Shown here piece after piece: positions 1-10,666 of a stretch of 64,000 bases of DNA (within the stretch, counting starts at the first letter, position 1; each line of letters begins with the position of its first letter). The stretch spans positions 930,001 to 994,000 of the forward strand of contig NZ_CP060790.1 of assembly GCF_014489595.1 (NCBI RefSeq). Direction: 5' to 3'. A program made the position numbers and the translations under genes. The DNA is from Paenacidovorax monticola (GTDB lineage Bacteria; Pseudomonadota; Gammaproteobacteria; Burkholderiales; Burkholderiaceae_C). The notes below the pieces were generated by a model that made no database searches, was not told the origin of the DNA, and saw only the letters and a list, made by a program, of their open reading frames with translations.

Positions 1-691
1 TTTCCGCCGTTTCCGCGGTCTCGTCGGGGGCCTGCAGCAGCTCCGCATCGGTGGCGTCGCGGATCTGCCGGAATTCGCGGTCGGCCAGTTCGAACAGGGC
101 CGACAGCACGTTGATGCGCCGGCGCAGCGGCGCCGCAATGGCCTTCTTGTAGCGGATCTTGTGGTCCAGCACGCTCCAGGCGTCCTGGATGATGGTGCGC
201 ACCTGCAGCTCGAAGGGCAGGTCGGCGTGCGGTGCGTGCTCGGGCAGGGTGCGCAGGGCGGCGTTCAGCCGCAGATCCAGGTGCAGCCCCTTGTAGCCGA
301 AGGAGGCTTCCGTCCCCTCCAGCGCGGCCACCTTGTCGGTCACGTCCATCACGTCGAAATGGCTGCGCACGGCATCGGCCACGCGCTCGAGCTCGTCCTC
401 GTACAGGCAGACCACGCGCACGCCGATGAGGTCGGTGATGTAGGGGCGGATTTCGTAGGGCGTGCCGCTCGCCTCCAGCGCGGGGCGGTACTTGCGCGAG
501 AACTTGCGGATGCATTCGTCACGGTCCTTGACGCGCCCCTCGACCTTGGAGGCTTCGATAAAGCGCGCACGCTCCACGATGGCGGACAGCAGGTCCACGA
601 AGGTCGCGCAGGCCTGCTCCAGCCGGGGCAGTTGCTGGTCGTAGAAGGCCTGGAACTGGGCCTCCTCAAGGTCGAAATCGAGCGATGGCAT
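1..691 (-). CDS. RelA/SpoT-domain (p)ppGpp synthetase, 3' end missing
   Basis: The reading frame opens with ATG at 691 on the minus strand and is still open at the window edge, so 230 residues are visible. The RelA/SpoT nucleotidyltransferase fold spans roughly residues 45-185: an ITDLIGVRVVC segment at 85-95, GYKGLHLDL at 132-140 (the Gly-Tyr-x-x-Leu-His signature), and ELQVRT at 161-166. No HD hydrolase domain precedes it, so it resembles a small alarmone synthetase that makes (p)ppGpp or pGpp from GTP/GDP and ATP, not a long Rel/SpoT protein. The missing C-terminus could hold a further domain. It is divergent from the CHASE/GGDEF gene. Domain assignment is confident; activity is inferred. 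Confidence 0.8.
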   Translation of the reverse strand, partial: MPSLDFDLEEAQFQAFYDQQLPRLEQACATFVDLLSAIVERARFIEASKVEGRVKDRDECIRKFSRKYRPALEASGTPYEIRPYITDLIGVRVVCLYEDELERVADAVRSHFDVMDVTDKVAALEGTEASFGYKGLHLDLRLNAALRTLPEHAPHADLPFELQVRTIIQDAWSVLDHKIRYKKAIAAPLRRRINVLSALFELADREFRQIRDATDAELLQAPDETAETAE

Positions 692-815
692 GCAAAAGTT
701 GTCGGGGCGGCAGGAATATGGGCATACCAGTATCGCGCAGTGGGAATCCCTTGTTGATAATGGCACCACGCTGGCGGCATTTACTCCTATGGCCGGCTGT
801 CGCAGTGCCTCTTTC

Positions 816-3580
816 ATGAACCCAAGCACCCCGCCGTACGCCCTGGCCAGCGCCCCGCGCGGCTGGCGGCCCCACGTGCTGGTGGCGCCACTGCTCACGG
901 CGGCCCTGCTGGGGCTGACGTTCCTTTACTGGCAGGGCGAGAGCGCGGCCGCCCGGGAGCGCCAGCGCCGCAGCTTCGACCGGGCCGCGGAGCAGATCTC
1001 CTCGAACCTGAAGGACCGCATGGCCGCCTACGAGGTGGTGCTGCGCGGCCTCAAGGGCTATTTCGATGGGTCCGAGGCCGTGAGCCGTACGGAATTCCAT
1101 GCCTATGTGGAGGCTCTGCGCCTGCGGGAGACGCGCCCGGGCCTGCAGAACGTCTCGCTGATCTCCTGGGTGCCCTGGGGGCAACTGTCGGCGCACGAGG
1201 AAGACGTACGTGGCAAAGGCTACGCGGACTACCGGGTGCAGCCCGGTGGCGTGCGGGGGTTCTATGCGCCCGTGACCCATATCGAGCCCCAGGACGGCGA
1301 CAACCTCAAGGCAATGGGGTTCGACGTGGCCACCGTTCCCGCTGCGCGCGAGGCGCTGGTGCGGGCCGCCGAGACGGGCCGGCTGGTGCTCAGCAGCCGC
1401 CTGACGCTGGTGCAGGACGTGGGTACCGAGCGCGCGGGCGACGCGGCCCTGGTCATGTACATGCCGCTGTATGCCCAGGGCTCCGAAGGGGCGGGAGGCG
1501 CCAGGGCGAGCTGCGTGGCTGGGTCAGTGCGCCGTTCCGGATCAAGGACATCGTGCGCGGGCTGGCGCGCGAGTTCGACCCGGACATCGCGCTGACGATC
1601 TATGACGGCGCCGAAGCCGACGAGGCGCGGCGCCTGTTCTCCATGGCGCAGGACCTGGGCATGCCCGCGCCCGCGGCGGGCGCGATGCGTGCGACGCGGC
1701 AGTTCGAACTCGGCGGCCGCGTCTGGACGCTGACCATGTCCCCGCTGCAGGCCTTCGAAGCGCGCGTGGACAACCGCCAGGGCGATCTGCTGGCCCTGAT
1801 GGGCGTGGTGCTGAGCCTGGCGGCGGGTTGGCTGGTGTGGATGCTGATGACCGCGCGCGACCGCGCCGAGGACGTGGCCCAGCGCATGACGCAGGAGCTG
1901 CGCGGCGCACGCGACGACCTCGACAGCACGCTCAGCGCCATCCCCGACCTGCTGTTCGAGATCTCGCTGGACGAGCGCATGCTGCGCTACCGCTCGTCGC
2001 GCGCCGACCTGCTGGCGGCGTCGCCCGAGGAGTTCCTGGGCAAGCACCTTGCCGACGTGCTGCCGCCCGAGGTGGTGCTGAGCTGCCAGAACGCCCTGCA
2101 GCAGGCGCTGCGCGACGGCTACGCGGGGGGCTGGCAGTACCCGCTGGAGCTGGGCGGCGAGCGCAAGTGGTTCGAGCTGTCCGTCGCGCGCAAGGACGGT
2201 GCGTTGCCGGGGGATCCCCCCACGTTCATCGCGCTGTCGCGCGACATCACCGAGCGCAAGGAGGCCGATGCGCGCACCCACCGCCTGGCCTACTACGATG
2301 CGCTCACGGGCCTGCCCAACCGCCGGTTGCTGGTCGAGCACATGGAGCGGGCGCTGGAGCGGGCGCGGCGTCTGGGGCAGGTGGGGGCACTGTTCTTCAT
2401 CGACCTGGACCACTTCAAGCGCATCAACGACGCCCGGGGCCATGCCGTGGGCGATGCGCTGCTCGTGCAGGTGGCGCGCCGCCTGCAGGGCCTGCTGCGC
2501 CCGACGGACACGGTGGGCCGCCTGGGCGGCGATGAATTCGTGGTGCTGGCCCAGGACCTGGGGGCTGACCTGGAGACCGCCCGGCAGGCCGCGCAGGCGC
2601 TGGCCGTGCAACTGCGCGAGGCGCTGGACCGGCCCTATGCCGTGCATGGCCGCCCCTACAGCAGTGCGGGCAGCATGGGCGTCACGCTGTTCCCGCGCGC
2701 GCAGGCCGGCACGCAGGACATGCTGCGCGAGGCGGACACGGCCATGTACCGCGCCAAGGCGCAGGGGCGCAACCGGGTGGCGTTCTTCGAGCCGATCATG
2801 CAGGCCGACGCGCAGGAGGAACTCAGCCTGGCGCAGGACCTGCAGCGCGCCTGGCCGGAGCGGCAGTTCGCGGTCTACGTGCAGCCGCAGGTCGATGCCA
2901 GGGGCGCACTGGTGGGGGGCGAGTTGCTGCTGCGCTGGTTCCACCCCGAGCGCGGCGCGGTGCCGCCCGACCGCTTCATTCCCATGGCCGAGGAGTCGGG
3001 CCTGATCCTGCGCCTGGGCGAATGGGTGCTGGAGCAGGCCTGCGATGCGCTCACGGTGCTGGCCCCCACGCACCCCGCGCTGCGCCTGTCGGTGAACATG
3101 AGCCAGCTGCAGTTCCGCCAGGACGACTTCGTGGAACGCCTGCAGGCCATGCTCGAGCGCAGCGGCGCGCCCGCCTCGCAGCTTGTGCTGGAGGTGACCG
3201 AGAGCCTGCTGATCGGCTCGGTGGACGACACCATCGCGCGCATGACGCGGCTGGTGAACATGGGGCTGCGCTTCTCGATCGACGACTTCGGCACCGGCTA
3301 TTCGAGCTTTTCCTACCTCAAGCGCCTGCCGCTGTATGAACTGAAGATCGACAAGAGCTTCGTGCAGGACACGCCCGACAACCCCAGCGATACGGCGATC
3401 GTGCAGTCCATCCTGTCGGTGGCCCGCCACCTGGGCCTGAGCGTGGTGGCCGAGGGGGTGGAGACACAGGCCCAGGCCGACTTCCTGGCCGCGAGCCATT
3501 GCCAGGGCCTGCAGGGCTACCTGTTCGGCCGGCCGCAGCCGCTGGCCGAGTGGCTGGCGGCGCTGCGCCAGGCCGGTTGA
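816..3580 (+). CDS. CHASE-PAS-GGDEF-EAL cyclic-di-GMP protein (frame broken near 1490)
   Basis: A membrane-bound c-di-GMP enzyme of about 921 residues once the frame is restored. Order: TM helix (about residues 24-41), periplasmic CHASE domain (about 70-250), second TM (about 335), PAS, GGDEF, EAL. The GGDEF site is intact (GRLGGDEFVVL) with an RPTD inhibitory I-site five residues upstream. The EAL domain has ELLLRW in place of EALLRW but keeps its Glu, and has DDFGTGYSS and KIDKSF, so both synthase and phosphodiesterase activity are plausible. The frame breaks in the G-rich stretch 1488-1495; one added G joins ...YAQGSEG to QGELRGWV. ATG 816 has a weak ribosome site, so the start is tentative. 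The periplasmic ligand is unknown. Confidence 0.85.
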
Positions 3581-3630
3581 TATGCTCTTTTTTCAGGAGT
3601 GCTTGGCGCTTTCTGGACAAGCGCCAGAGC
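3581..3630. repeat. Dispersed Comamonadaceae-type repeat / bidirectional hairpin
   Basis: Between the convergent c-di-GMP gene and dusA lies CTCTTTTTTC followed by a perfect 8-bp inverted repeat, TGGCGCTT (3604-3611) and AAGCGCCA (3619-3626), with a 7-nt loop. The same motif order (T-run, GCTGC/TGCTT, GCGCTTTCT, GCGCC) recurs on the minus strand at 4744-4796. It can serve as a terminator for either gene. Confidence 0.65.
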
Positions 3631-3649
3631 CCCATGGGGCCGGAAAAAC

Positions 3650-4614
3650 TCAGGCTGCCTGCAGATCGCGCTGCGGCACCTGGGCCAGGGCCATCACCTC
3701 GTGCGGCGGCAGGTCCTTGAGGCGGTGGTCGCTCCACACCTGCCGCCAGCGCCGCGCGCCGGGCAGGCCATGGCGCAGCCCCAGCATGTGGCGGGCAATG
3801 GCGTACCAGTGCGTGCCGTGCTCGCGGGCCTCGCGCGCCATGTACTCGACCATGGCAACCTCCACGGCTTCGCGCGTGAGCGTGCTTTCGGGGGCGCCGT
3901 AGTAGATCTGGTCCCAGCGCGCCAGCCACCAGGGGTTGTGGTAGGCCTCGCGCCCGATCATCACGCCGTCCAGATGCTCCAGTTGCTCCAGCACCACCTC
4001 ATCGGTCTGGATGCCGCCGTTGATGGCGATGGTGAACTGCGGAAACTCCGCCTTGAGGCGGCGCACCACCTCATAGCGCAGGGGCGGGATGTCGCGGTTC
4101 TCCTTCGGGCTCAGGCCCTGCAGCCAGGCATTGCGCGCATGCACGATGAACACGGTGCAGCCCGCCTCGGCCACGGTGCCGATGAAGTCGCGCACAAAGC
4201 CATAGTCCTCCACCTTGTCGATGCCGATGCGGTGCTTCACGGTCACGGGCACATCGACCACATCCTTCATGGCCTTCACGCAGTCGGCGACCAGCTGGGG
4301 GCCTTCATCAGGCTGGCGCCAAATGCGCCGCGCTGCACGCGGTCGCTGGGACAGCCGCAGTTGAGGTTGATCTCGTCGTAGCCCCATTCCTCGCCCAGCC
4401 GCGCGGCCTGGGCCAGCTTGCCAGGCTCGTTGCCGCCCAGTTGCAGGGCCACCGGGTGTTCCTCGGTATTGAAGCGGAGGTGGCGCTCGGTACCGCCGTA
4501 CAAGATGCCGCCCGCATTCACCATCTCGGTGTAGAGCAGGGTCTGGCGGGTCAGCAGCCGGTGAAAGTAACGGCAGTGGCGGTCGGTCCAGTCCATCATG
4601 GGGGCGACGGACAT
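3650..4614 (-). CDS. dusA: tRNA-dihydrouridine(20/20a) synthase DusA (frame broken at 4297-4301)
   Basis: An FMN enzyme that reduces uridine in the tRNA D-loop using NADPH. The N-terminal half has [14 protein letters not shown], the DusA signature, then LQLGGNEP, the catalytic-Cys region [13 protein letters not shown], and VKHRIGID. The second half has INGGIQ and [14 protein letters not shown]. The halves are in different frames; one extra base in the run at 4297-4301 (C on the coding strand) gives [18 protein letters not shown] set the start at ATG 4614, directly before SVAPMM. A longer form from ATG 4679 becomes possible if the 5-base run at 4650-4654 also lost a base, giving [27 protein letters not shown]. 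Family and function are secure; the N-terminus is not. Confidence 0.92.
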
Positions 4615-4743
4615 GCGCCAGGGGCTCGTGGCGGCGGGCAGGGGCGTGCGGGGGAAGCGGACTCGGGCAGGGCGGACATGGTGCCGATTATCCCATCGGG
4701 CCGGCGGCCCCGTTGCCCTGGGGCATCGCATGAAAATGCCCGC

Positions 4744-4796
4744 AGGCGCAGGTGGAGAAAGCGCAGGCAGCTATCAAAAAAGAAGCTGTCGGCGCT
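4744..4796. repeat. Second copy of the dispersed hairpin repeat
   Basis: On the minus strand the order is AGCGCCGACAGCTTCTTTTTTG, GATAGCTGCCTGCGCTTTCTCC, then a GCGCC end, matching the repeat at 3581. AGCGC plus CAGCT arms flank the T-run. It separates the lrp-type gene from dusA, both on the minus strand, and probably folds as a terminator behind the regulator. Confidence 0.6.
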
Positions 4797-4803
4797 GGGG
4801 TGC

Positions 4804-5256
4804 TCAGGCCACGCTGCGCCGGTCGATCTTGCGGCTGAGCACGATGCTGGTCTGCGTCTGGTGCACGCCTTCGATCTGGCCGATGCGGTCGAGCAGGGCG
4901 TCGAGCTGCTCATGGCTCGTGCAGCGCAGGAACAGGAGGTAGTCGAACGGCCCGCTCACGGCCGAGACCTCCTCGACCTCGGGCATGGCTTCCAGCGCGC
5001 GCAGCACGGCCGGGGCCGTGCGCGGCAGCACGCTGAGCGTGCACCAGGCCCGCACGGCCGCCGTGTCGAGCCGCGTGCCCAGGCGCACGCCGTAGCCCGC
5101 GACGAAGCCCTCGCGCTCCAGCCGCGCAATGCGTGCGACCACCGTGGTGCGGGCCAGGCCCAGCGTGCGCGCGAGCTGCGCCGTACCCTCGCGGGCGTTG
5201 GCCTGCAGCAGCGAGAGCAGGCGCCGATCGGTGTCGTCGAGCAGATGGGAGGTCAT
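4804..5256 (-). CDS. Lrp/AsnC-family transcriptional regulator
   Basis: 150 residues, normal for the family. The N-terminal helix-turn-helix covers about residues 6-52 (LDDTDRRLLSLLQANAREGTAQL, then LARTTVVARIARLEREG), and an AsnC ligand-binding RAM domain covers about 65-140 (VSAVSGPFDYLLFLRC). It is divergent from the saccharopine-dehydrogenase-like gene, and a 15-bp palindrome sits 15 bp upstream of its start codon, consistent with self-regulation and control of the neighbour by an amino acid. Which amino acid is bound cannot be read from the sequence; lysine or a derivative is a guess from context. Confidence 0.9.
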   Translation of the reverse strand: MTSHLLDDTDRRLLSLLQANAREGTAQLARTLGLARTTVVARIARLEREGFVAGYGVRLGTRLDTAAVRAWCTLSVLPRTAPAVLRALEAMPEVEEVSAVSGPFDYLLFLRCTSHEQLDALLDRIGQIEGVHQTQTSIVLSRKIDRRSVA

Positions 5257-5270
5257 TGCGTCGATCCGTT

Positions 5271-5285
5271 TCGCCAGTATGGCGA
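5271..5285. promoter_or_regulatory. 15-bp palindrome, candidate Lrp-type operator
   Basis: TCGCCA-GTA-TGGCGA, a perfect inverted repeat in the 135-bp divergent region. Lrp/AsnC proteins typically bind imperfect palindromes of about 15 bp, so this is the best operator candidate here. Regulator identity is inferred from position only. Confidence 0.5.
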
Positions 5286-5391
5286 TTCAAGTCAGGTTAT
5301 TCGACATTTTGCCTGCTACACATTGACAGCACCTCGGCCTACGATGGCACCAGGAATCCAAGCCCGCCACACACTGCCTGAGGAGACCGCC

Positions 5392-6531
5392 ATGACCTCC
5401 CCCCGCCTTCCCATCGCCATCCTGGGCGCCGGCCATATCGGCTACGCGATGGCGCTGCTGCTGCGTCCGCATGCCGATGACTACGAACTGCTGGTGGCCG
5501 ATCGCGACCCCGAACGCCTGGCCGCCGTGGCTGCATTGGGCCTGAACACCTGCACGGCTGGCAGCGACGCCGAACTGGCCGCGCTGGTGCCGGGCCGCTA
5601 CGCGGTGCTGAACGCGCTGCCGTTCCACCGCGCCGTGCCCGTGGCCACGCTGTGTGCCCGCGCGGGCGTGCACTATTTCGACCTGACCGAGGACGTGCAC
5701 AGTACCCAGGCCATCCGCGCCCTGGCCGCGGATGCCCGCACGGTGCTCATGCCCCAGTGCGGGCTGGCGCCGGGCTTCATCGGCATCGTGGGGAACGACC
5801 TGGCGCGGGGCTTCGATGCGCTGCACGACCTGCGGATGCGCGTGGGCGCGCTGCCGCGCTACCCGCAGGGGGCGCTGCGCTACAACCTGACCTGGAGCAC
5901 CGAAGGGCTCATCAACGAGTACTGCAACCCCTGCGAGGCCATCGTGGACGGCCAGCCCTCGCGCGTGGCGGCGCTGGAGGGCTATGAGACCTTTGCGCTC
6001 GACGGCGTGGAGTACGAGGCCTTCAACACCTCGGGCGGACTGGGAACGCTCACCGAGACCTGGGCCGGGCGCGCGCGCAATGTGGACTACAAGTCGGTGC
6101 GCTACCCAGGCCACTGTGCCATTCTGAAGCTGCTGCTCAACGACCTGCGGCTGCGCGAGCGGCGCGACCTGTTGCGGGACATCCTGGAGTCGGCCGTCCC
6201 CACGACGGAACAGGACGTCATCGTGGTGTTCGCCAGCGCCTCGGGCCTGCGAGGCGGCCGCCTCGTGCAGGAGTCCTACTCCGCCCGCATCGTGGGCGGG
6301 GTGGTGGACGGGCACGCGCTCACGGCCATCCAGCTCACCACGTCCTCGGGCATCTGCGCGGCGCTCGACCTAGTGCGCGCGGGGCGCCTGCCGCAGCGCG
6401 GCTTCGTGGCGCAGGAACAGGTGGCGCTCGCCGACTTCCTGGCCAACCGCTTTGGCGCCGCTTACCGCGTGCACGCGCTGGATGCGGCGCCGTCGCCGGG
6501 CGCTCCGCCCGCGGCCGAAGCCCAGGTGTGA
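5392..6531 (+). CDS. Saccharopine dehydrogenase-like NAD(P)-dependent oxidoreductase
   Basis: 379 residues from ATG 5392, preceded by GAGGAGACCGCC, a good ribosome site. A Rossmann fold opens the protein (PIAILGAGHIGYAMALL), followed by the DLTEDV and PQCGLAPGFIGIV segments typical of the saccharopine/lysine dehydrogenase group, and a C-terminal substrate domain (NTSGGLGTLTETWAGR, RYPGHC). Such enzymes form or open saccharopine, or oxidise the epsilon-amino group of lysine. The divergent Lrp regulator supports a role in amino-acid catabolism. Exact substrate unknown. No partner enzyme of lysine breakdown lies nearby. Confidence 0.8.
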   Translation: MTSPRLPIAILGAGHIGYAMALLLRPHADDYELLVADRDPERLAAVAALGLNTCTAGSDAELAALVPGRYAVLNALPFHRAVPVATLCARAGVHYFDLTEDVHSTQAIRALAADARTVLMPQCGLAPGFIGIVGNDLARGFDALHDLRMRVGALPRYPQGALRYNLTWSTEGLINEYCNPCEAIVDGQPSRVAALEGYETFALDGVEYEAFNTSGGLGTLTETWAGRARNVDYKSVRYPGHCAILKLLLNDLRLRERRDLLRDILESAVPTTEQDVIVVFASASGLRGGRLVQESYSARIVGGVVDGHALTAIQLTTSSGICAALDLVRAGRLPQRGFVAQEQVALADFLANRFGAAYRVHALDAAPSPGAPPAAEAQV

Positions 6532-6564
6532 CGGCGCGGCCCCTGAGAGACGGCGTGCCGGTCC

Positions 6565-8400
6565 TCAGCGCCCGGCCGGGCGCCGGTACATGGCCTCGAT
6601 GGCCTCGGCGTAGTGGGCCATGAGGTTGTTGCGCTTGAGCTTGAGCGTGGGCGTCATGAAGGTGTTCTCGATCGTCCAGGGCTCCAGCACCAGGTGCACC
6701 GCGCGCGGCACCGCATAGCGTGGAAAACTGGCCGCCAGCCGCTCGATGCGCGCGAGCGCCGCGCGCTCGGCGGCCGGATGGGCGAGGCTGGCCGGGTCCT
6801 GCGCGTTCAGGCCCAGCTGCTGCGCGAGCTGGCGCCATTCCTCGCCCTGCACCACGGCCACGCAGGCGATGAAGGGGCGCTGCTCGCCCACCACGAAGGC
6901 CTGCTCGAACAGCGGGTCGGCCGTGATCGCCAGTTCCAGATCGCCCGGCGGCACCTTCTCCCCCGTGGAGGTGACGATGATCTCCTTGATGCGGCCCAGG
7001 ATGCGGATGCGCCCGTCGACGATCTCGGCCTGGTCGCCCGTGCCCAGCCAACCGTCTTGGGCGATGGTCCTGGCCGTGTCCTCGGGGCGCTTCCAGTAGC
7101 CCTTCATCACAATGGGGCCGCGCACCTGCAGCTCGCGGTTCTCGCCGATGCGCACCTCCACCCCAGGCAGGGCACGGCCCACGGTGGCGGGGTCGTTGTC
7201 GTCCAGCGTGTTCACGCTGACCACGGGCGTGGTCTCGGTCATGCCATAGCCCTGCACCAGCGGCAGGCCCAGGCCCAGGAAGCACTGCGCGATGGCGGGC
7301 GACAGGGGCGCACCGCCGCTCACGGCCACGCGCACGCGGCCGCCGAACTGCGCCAGCAGCGGCTGGGCCACGAGCGCGCGCAGCAGCGGCCAGGGCAGGA
7401 CGCGCATCCAGCCGCCCGCGCCGTCGTCCGGGGGCGCCGAGAGTCCTTGCTGCGCGCGAAAGCGCCGCCAGCCCACGGCCTGCGCGGCCTCGAAGAGCTG
7501 CATCTTGAGCGGCGAGGGCGATAGCTTCTCGATCAGCTTGGCGTGCACCCGCTCGTAGATGCGCGGCACCGACACCAGCACCGTGGGGCGCACGGTCTTG
7601 AGGTCGTCGGCAAGCTGCGCCACCGAGCGCGCGTAGGCCACGCAGCTGCCCGAAGCCATGGGCAGGTAGTAGCCGCCCGTGCGCTCGAAGGTATGCGACA
7701 GCGGCAGGAACGAGAGGAACACGTCGTCCACCGTGGGCTGGATGCGTTCGAGCACGGCGCGCACGTCGGCCATCACGTTGCCGTGCGTGAGCATCACGCC
7801 CTTGGGCTTGCCCGTGGTGCCGCTCGTGTAGACGATGGCGGCCAGATCGTCGGCTGTGGGCGGCGGGGGCAGCGGCGTGTCAGGTGCGGCGTGCGCGAGC
7901 CAGTCCGCGAGCGCCGCCACGGGCACGCCCTGCGCGGCCGTGGCAAGAGGGGTGTTCGGGGCCGTCACCACCACGCCCAGCAGGTGCGGCAGGGGCGTGC
8001 CCACGGCACGGATCCTGTCCCACTGCGCGGGCTCGGCCACGACGAGCAGCGACACCTCGGCGTCGGCCAGGATGTAGGCAATGCTGCCCGGGTTGTCGAT
8101 GGCGTGCAGTGGCACGGGCACGCAGCCCGTGGCCAGCACGGCCTGGTCGATGCGCATGGCATTGAATCCATTGGGCAGCAGGATGGCCACGCGAGCGCCC
8201 TGCGGCAGGCCCGAGGCCGCGATGGCGCGGCTCCAGCGGCCCACGTGCTCCTGGGTCTGGGCCCAGGTCAGGTGGGTCCACTGGCCGGTGGCGGGGGCGA
8301 ACTGGCGGTAGGCCTCGCGCTCGGGCGTCTGCGCGGCGCGCAGGGCCAGCAGCTGGGGCAACGTGTGCACGTTGCGCAGGTCGGGGGTGGTGGGGGTCAT
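6565..8400 (-). CDS. AMP-forming long-chain acyl-CoA ligase
   Basis: 611 residues from ATG 8400; in-frame ATGs up to 8490 exist, but MTPTTPDLRNVHTLPQLLALRA matches the usual family start. It activates fatty acids with ATP and CoA. Visible motifs: YTSGTTGKPKGVMLTHGN (P-loop, about residue 200), VQGYGMTETTPVVS, GWLGTGDQAEI, and GRIKEIIVTSTGEKVPP near the C-terminus. It resembles the FadD15 branch (AMP-dependent synthetase with a long C-terminal part). It stands alone between convergent or divergent genes. Chain length preference is not readable. Confidence 0.88.
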   Translation of the reverse strand: MTPTTPDLRNVHTLPQLLALRAAQTPEREAYRQFAPATGQWTHLTWAQTQEHVGRWSRAIAASGLPQGARVAILLPNGFNAMRIDQAVLATGCVPVPLHAIDNPGSIAYILADAEVSLLVVAEPAQWDRIRAVGTPLPHLLGVVVTAPNTPLATAAQGVPVAALADWLAHAAPDTPLPPPPTADDLAAIVYTSGTTGKPKGVMLTHGNVMADVRAVLERIQPTVDDVFLSFLPLSHTFERTGGYYLPMASGSCVAYARSVAQLADDLKTVRPTVLVSVPRIYERVHAKLIEKLSPSPLKMQLFEAAQAVGWRRFRAQQGLSAPPDDGAGGWMRVLPWPLLRALVAQPLLAQFGGRVRVAVSGGAPLSPAIAQCFLGLGLPLVQGYGMTETTPVVSVNTLDDNDPATVGRALPGVEVRIGENRELQVRGPIVMKGYWKRPEDTARTIAQDGWLGTGDQAEIVDGRIRILGRIKEIIVTSTGEKVPPGDLELAITADPLFEQAFVVGEQRPFIACVAVVQGEEWRQLAQQLGLNAQDPASLAHPAAERAALARIERLAASFPRYAVPRAVHLVLEPWTIENTFMTPTLKLKRNNLMAHYAEAIEAMYRRPAGR

Positions 8401-8537
8401 GCGTGCAACGGATCGGTGGGCCATGGGGCCAGGTGGGGCGCGGAGGCCCCGGTGGATTGCATAAATCATAGCAACCCGGCTTTGCCGCACGCCGTCAAAA
8501 GCCCTTTTTAGGGATTGAAGCCTAGGCTGTTTTCAGT

Positions 8538-10666
8538 TCAACCGCAGGTTCTATGGGCGGGCAGTATGGTGCCCGGCCGGTGGGCCGGGGCGCTGGCGCT
8601 GCCCGTGTGCGCGGGCGGCTCCAGCGTCATGATGGGGTCCTGGGCGCGAAACCGGCGGCACTGGTTCTTACCGTTCTGCTTGGCCTCGTACATGGCGTGG
8701 TCGGCGCGGCGCAGCAGCAGGTCGGGCGTGTCGCCGTCCAGTGGGAAGATGGCGAGCCCCATGCTGGCGGAAACCTGGCCCGTGCCCTGGGGGAGCTGGA
8801 CGGGCTGGTGGATGGCTTCCAGCACGCGGCTCACCACGGGCAGGCAGTCGCCGGGATCGTGCAGGTCGCCCAACAGCAGGACCATTTCGTCGCCGCCCAG
8901 GCGCGCCAGCGTGTCCTCGGCGCGCAGCAGGGACTGGATGCGCCGGCCGACCTCGATGAGCAGCATGTCGCCCATCTCATGCCCGTGCTGGTCGTTTACC
9001 TGCTTGAAACCGTCCAGGTCGAGGTAGCAGACGGCCAGCAGCATGCGCCGCCGCTGGGCCTGGTGCATGCCTTGCAGCAACCGGTCGGTGAGCAGGCGGC
9101 GGTTGGGCAGGCCCGTGAGGCTGTCGTAGAGCGCGATGCGTTCGAGTTCGCGCTCATGGGCCTTGGCCTGCGTGATGTCGCTGATGACGACGATGTAGTG
9201 GTGGGGGTCGGGTTCGTGGTGGCGCACTGCGGCGATCGACACGCGCTGAGCGATGGCGCCGCCCCCAGGTCGCGGCCCGTGAGCTCGCCCTGCCAGTGGC
9301 CCTGCGCCTGCACCGTGCTCCAGATGCCGGAGAAGTCGGTGCCATAGAAGCTCTCCACGGGTTGTTGCAGGCAGGCGATGCGCGCCAGGCCCGTCATGCG
9401 CTCGAAGGCGGGGTTGAGATCCTCCACGCGGTGCTGTCCGTCGAGGATGAGCACGGCCTCGTAGCTGTGGTCGAACACGCTGGCGGCGATGCGCAACTGC
9501 TCCTCGGCCTGCTTGCGCTGGCTCAGGTCGATCACGAAGCCCACGAACAGCGGGTCGCCCGGCGCGTCGGCGCGGCCGATGGCCAGACGCAGCGGCACCA
9601 GGCTGCCGTCCTTGCGCAGGCCTGAGACCTCGCGGCCCGTGCCGATGATGCGCGCCTCGCCCGTGCGCATGTAGCGCGAGAGGTAGTGGTCGTGCTGGTC
9701 GCTGTAGGGCGCGGGCATGAGCATGCGGATGTTGTGTCCCAGCACCTCGTTCTGGGCCCAGCCGAAGATGCGCTCGGCTGCCTGGTTGAAGCTCTGGACC
9801 GTGCCACGCTGGTCGATGGTGATGATGCCGTCCACGGCGGTGTCCACCAGGGTGCGCAGCCGCGATTCGCTGTGGCCCACCTTGCGGTACAGGTCGCGGT
9901 AGCGCAGCAGGCCGTTGAGCACGCCCATCAGCGTACTCACGGCGGCCGTGGCCAGGGCCACCGTGAGGGCCAGGGCCTGCGTCCAGGCGGGGCCGCCGGT
10001 GAAGCCGTCCTCGGCCACGCCCACGAAGCGGGCGGCCTCCATGGCGGTGTAGTGCATGCCGGAGATGGCCGAGCCCATGACGGCCGCGCTCAGCAGCGTG
10101 ATCTGCCAGTCGCGCAGGAGCCCCCAGCGGTACAGGCCGAAGCGCACCCACAGCGCCAGCACGGCCAGCAGCACTGCCACGGCCAGCGACGCGGCGAACC
10201 ACAGCGGGTCATAGCGCAGCAGGGGGGTGAGCCGCATGGCGGCCATGCCGGCATAGTGCATGGCGCCGATGCCCGCGCCCACCAGAACGCCTCCGGCGAC
10301 CAGTTGGGCCGAGCTGATGTGCGGCCGGGCCAGCAGCCACAGGGCTGTCCACGATGCGGCCAGGCCCGGCAGCATGGACAGCAGCGTCGTCGCCAGGTCG
10401 TACGACACGGTGGTGCACAGCTCGAAAGCGAGCATGCCGATGAAATGCATGGCCCAGATGCCCGCACCCAGGGCCACGCCGCCGCTGGCGAGCACCAGGT
10501 GCCGCTGTGCGTGCGAAACGGTCTGGCGGGCCAGGCTGGCCAGGTGCAGGGCCAGGGCCGAGGTGAGCACGGCCACGCCCACCGACAGCAGCACCAGCGC
10601 GGGGTCGAGGCGACCCGCCAGCAACGGGACCGGCGACGGGGCCAGCAGAAAGAACCGCTCCAGCAT
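8538..10666 (-). CDS. MHYT-PAS-PAS-GGDEF membrane diguanylate cyclase-like protein (frame broken at 9262-9266)
   Basis: About 709 residues after restoring one base. The N-terminus is a seven-helix MHYT sensor with three repeats carrying its Met/His pattern ([24 protein letters not shown]), thought to bind a metal or a gas such as O2, CO or NO. Two PAS domains follow (about 280-400 and 405-520), then the GGDEF domain. The signature reads GGDEM, not GGDEF; the I-site RAED lies five residues upstream. One added G (coding strand) in 9262-9266 joins LTGRDLGG to [15 protein letters not shown]. Activity of the GGDEM variant is uncertain, so it could be a c-di-GMP sensor instead of a synthase. Confidence 0.85.

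Noticed and set aside
1262..3499. 745-residue minus-strand open frame opposite the CHASE/GGDEF/EAL gene
   Set aside because: Low-complexity His/Gln/Arg-rich translation, typical of the antisense frame in high-GC DNA, while the plus strand encodes recognisable domains.
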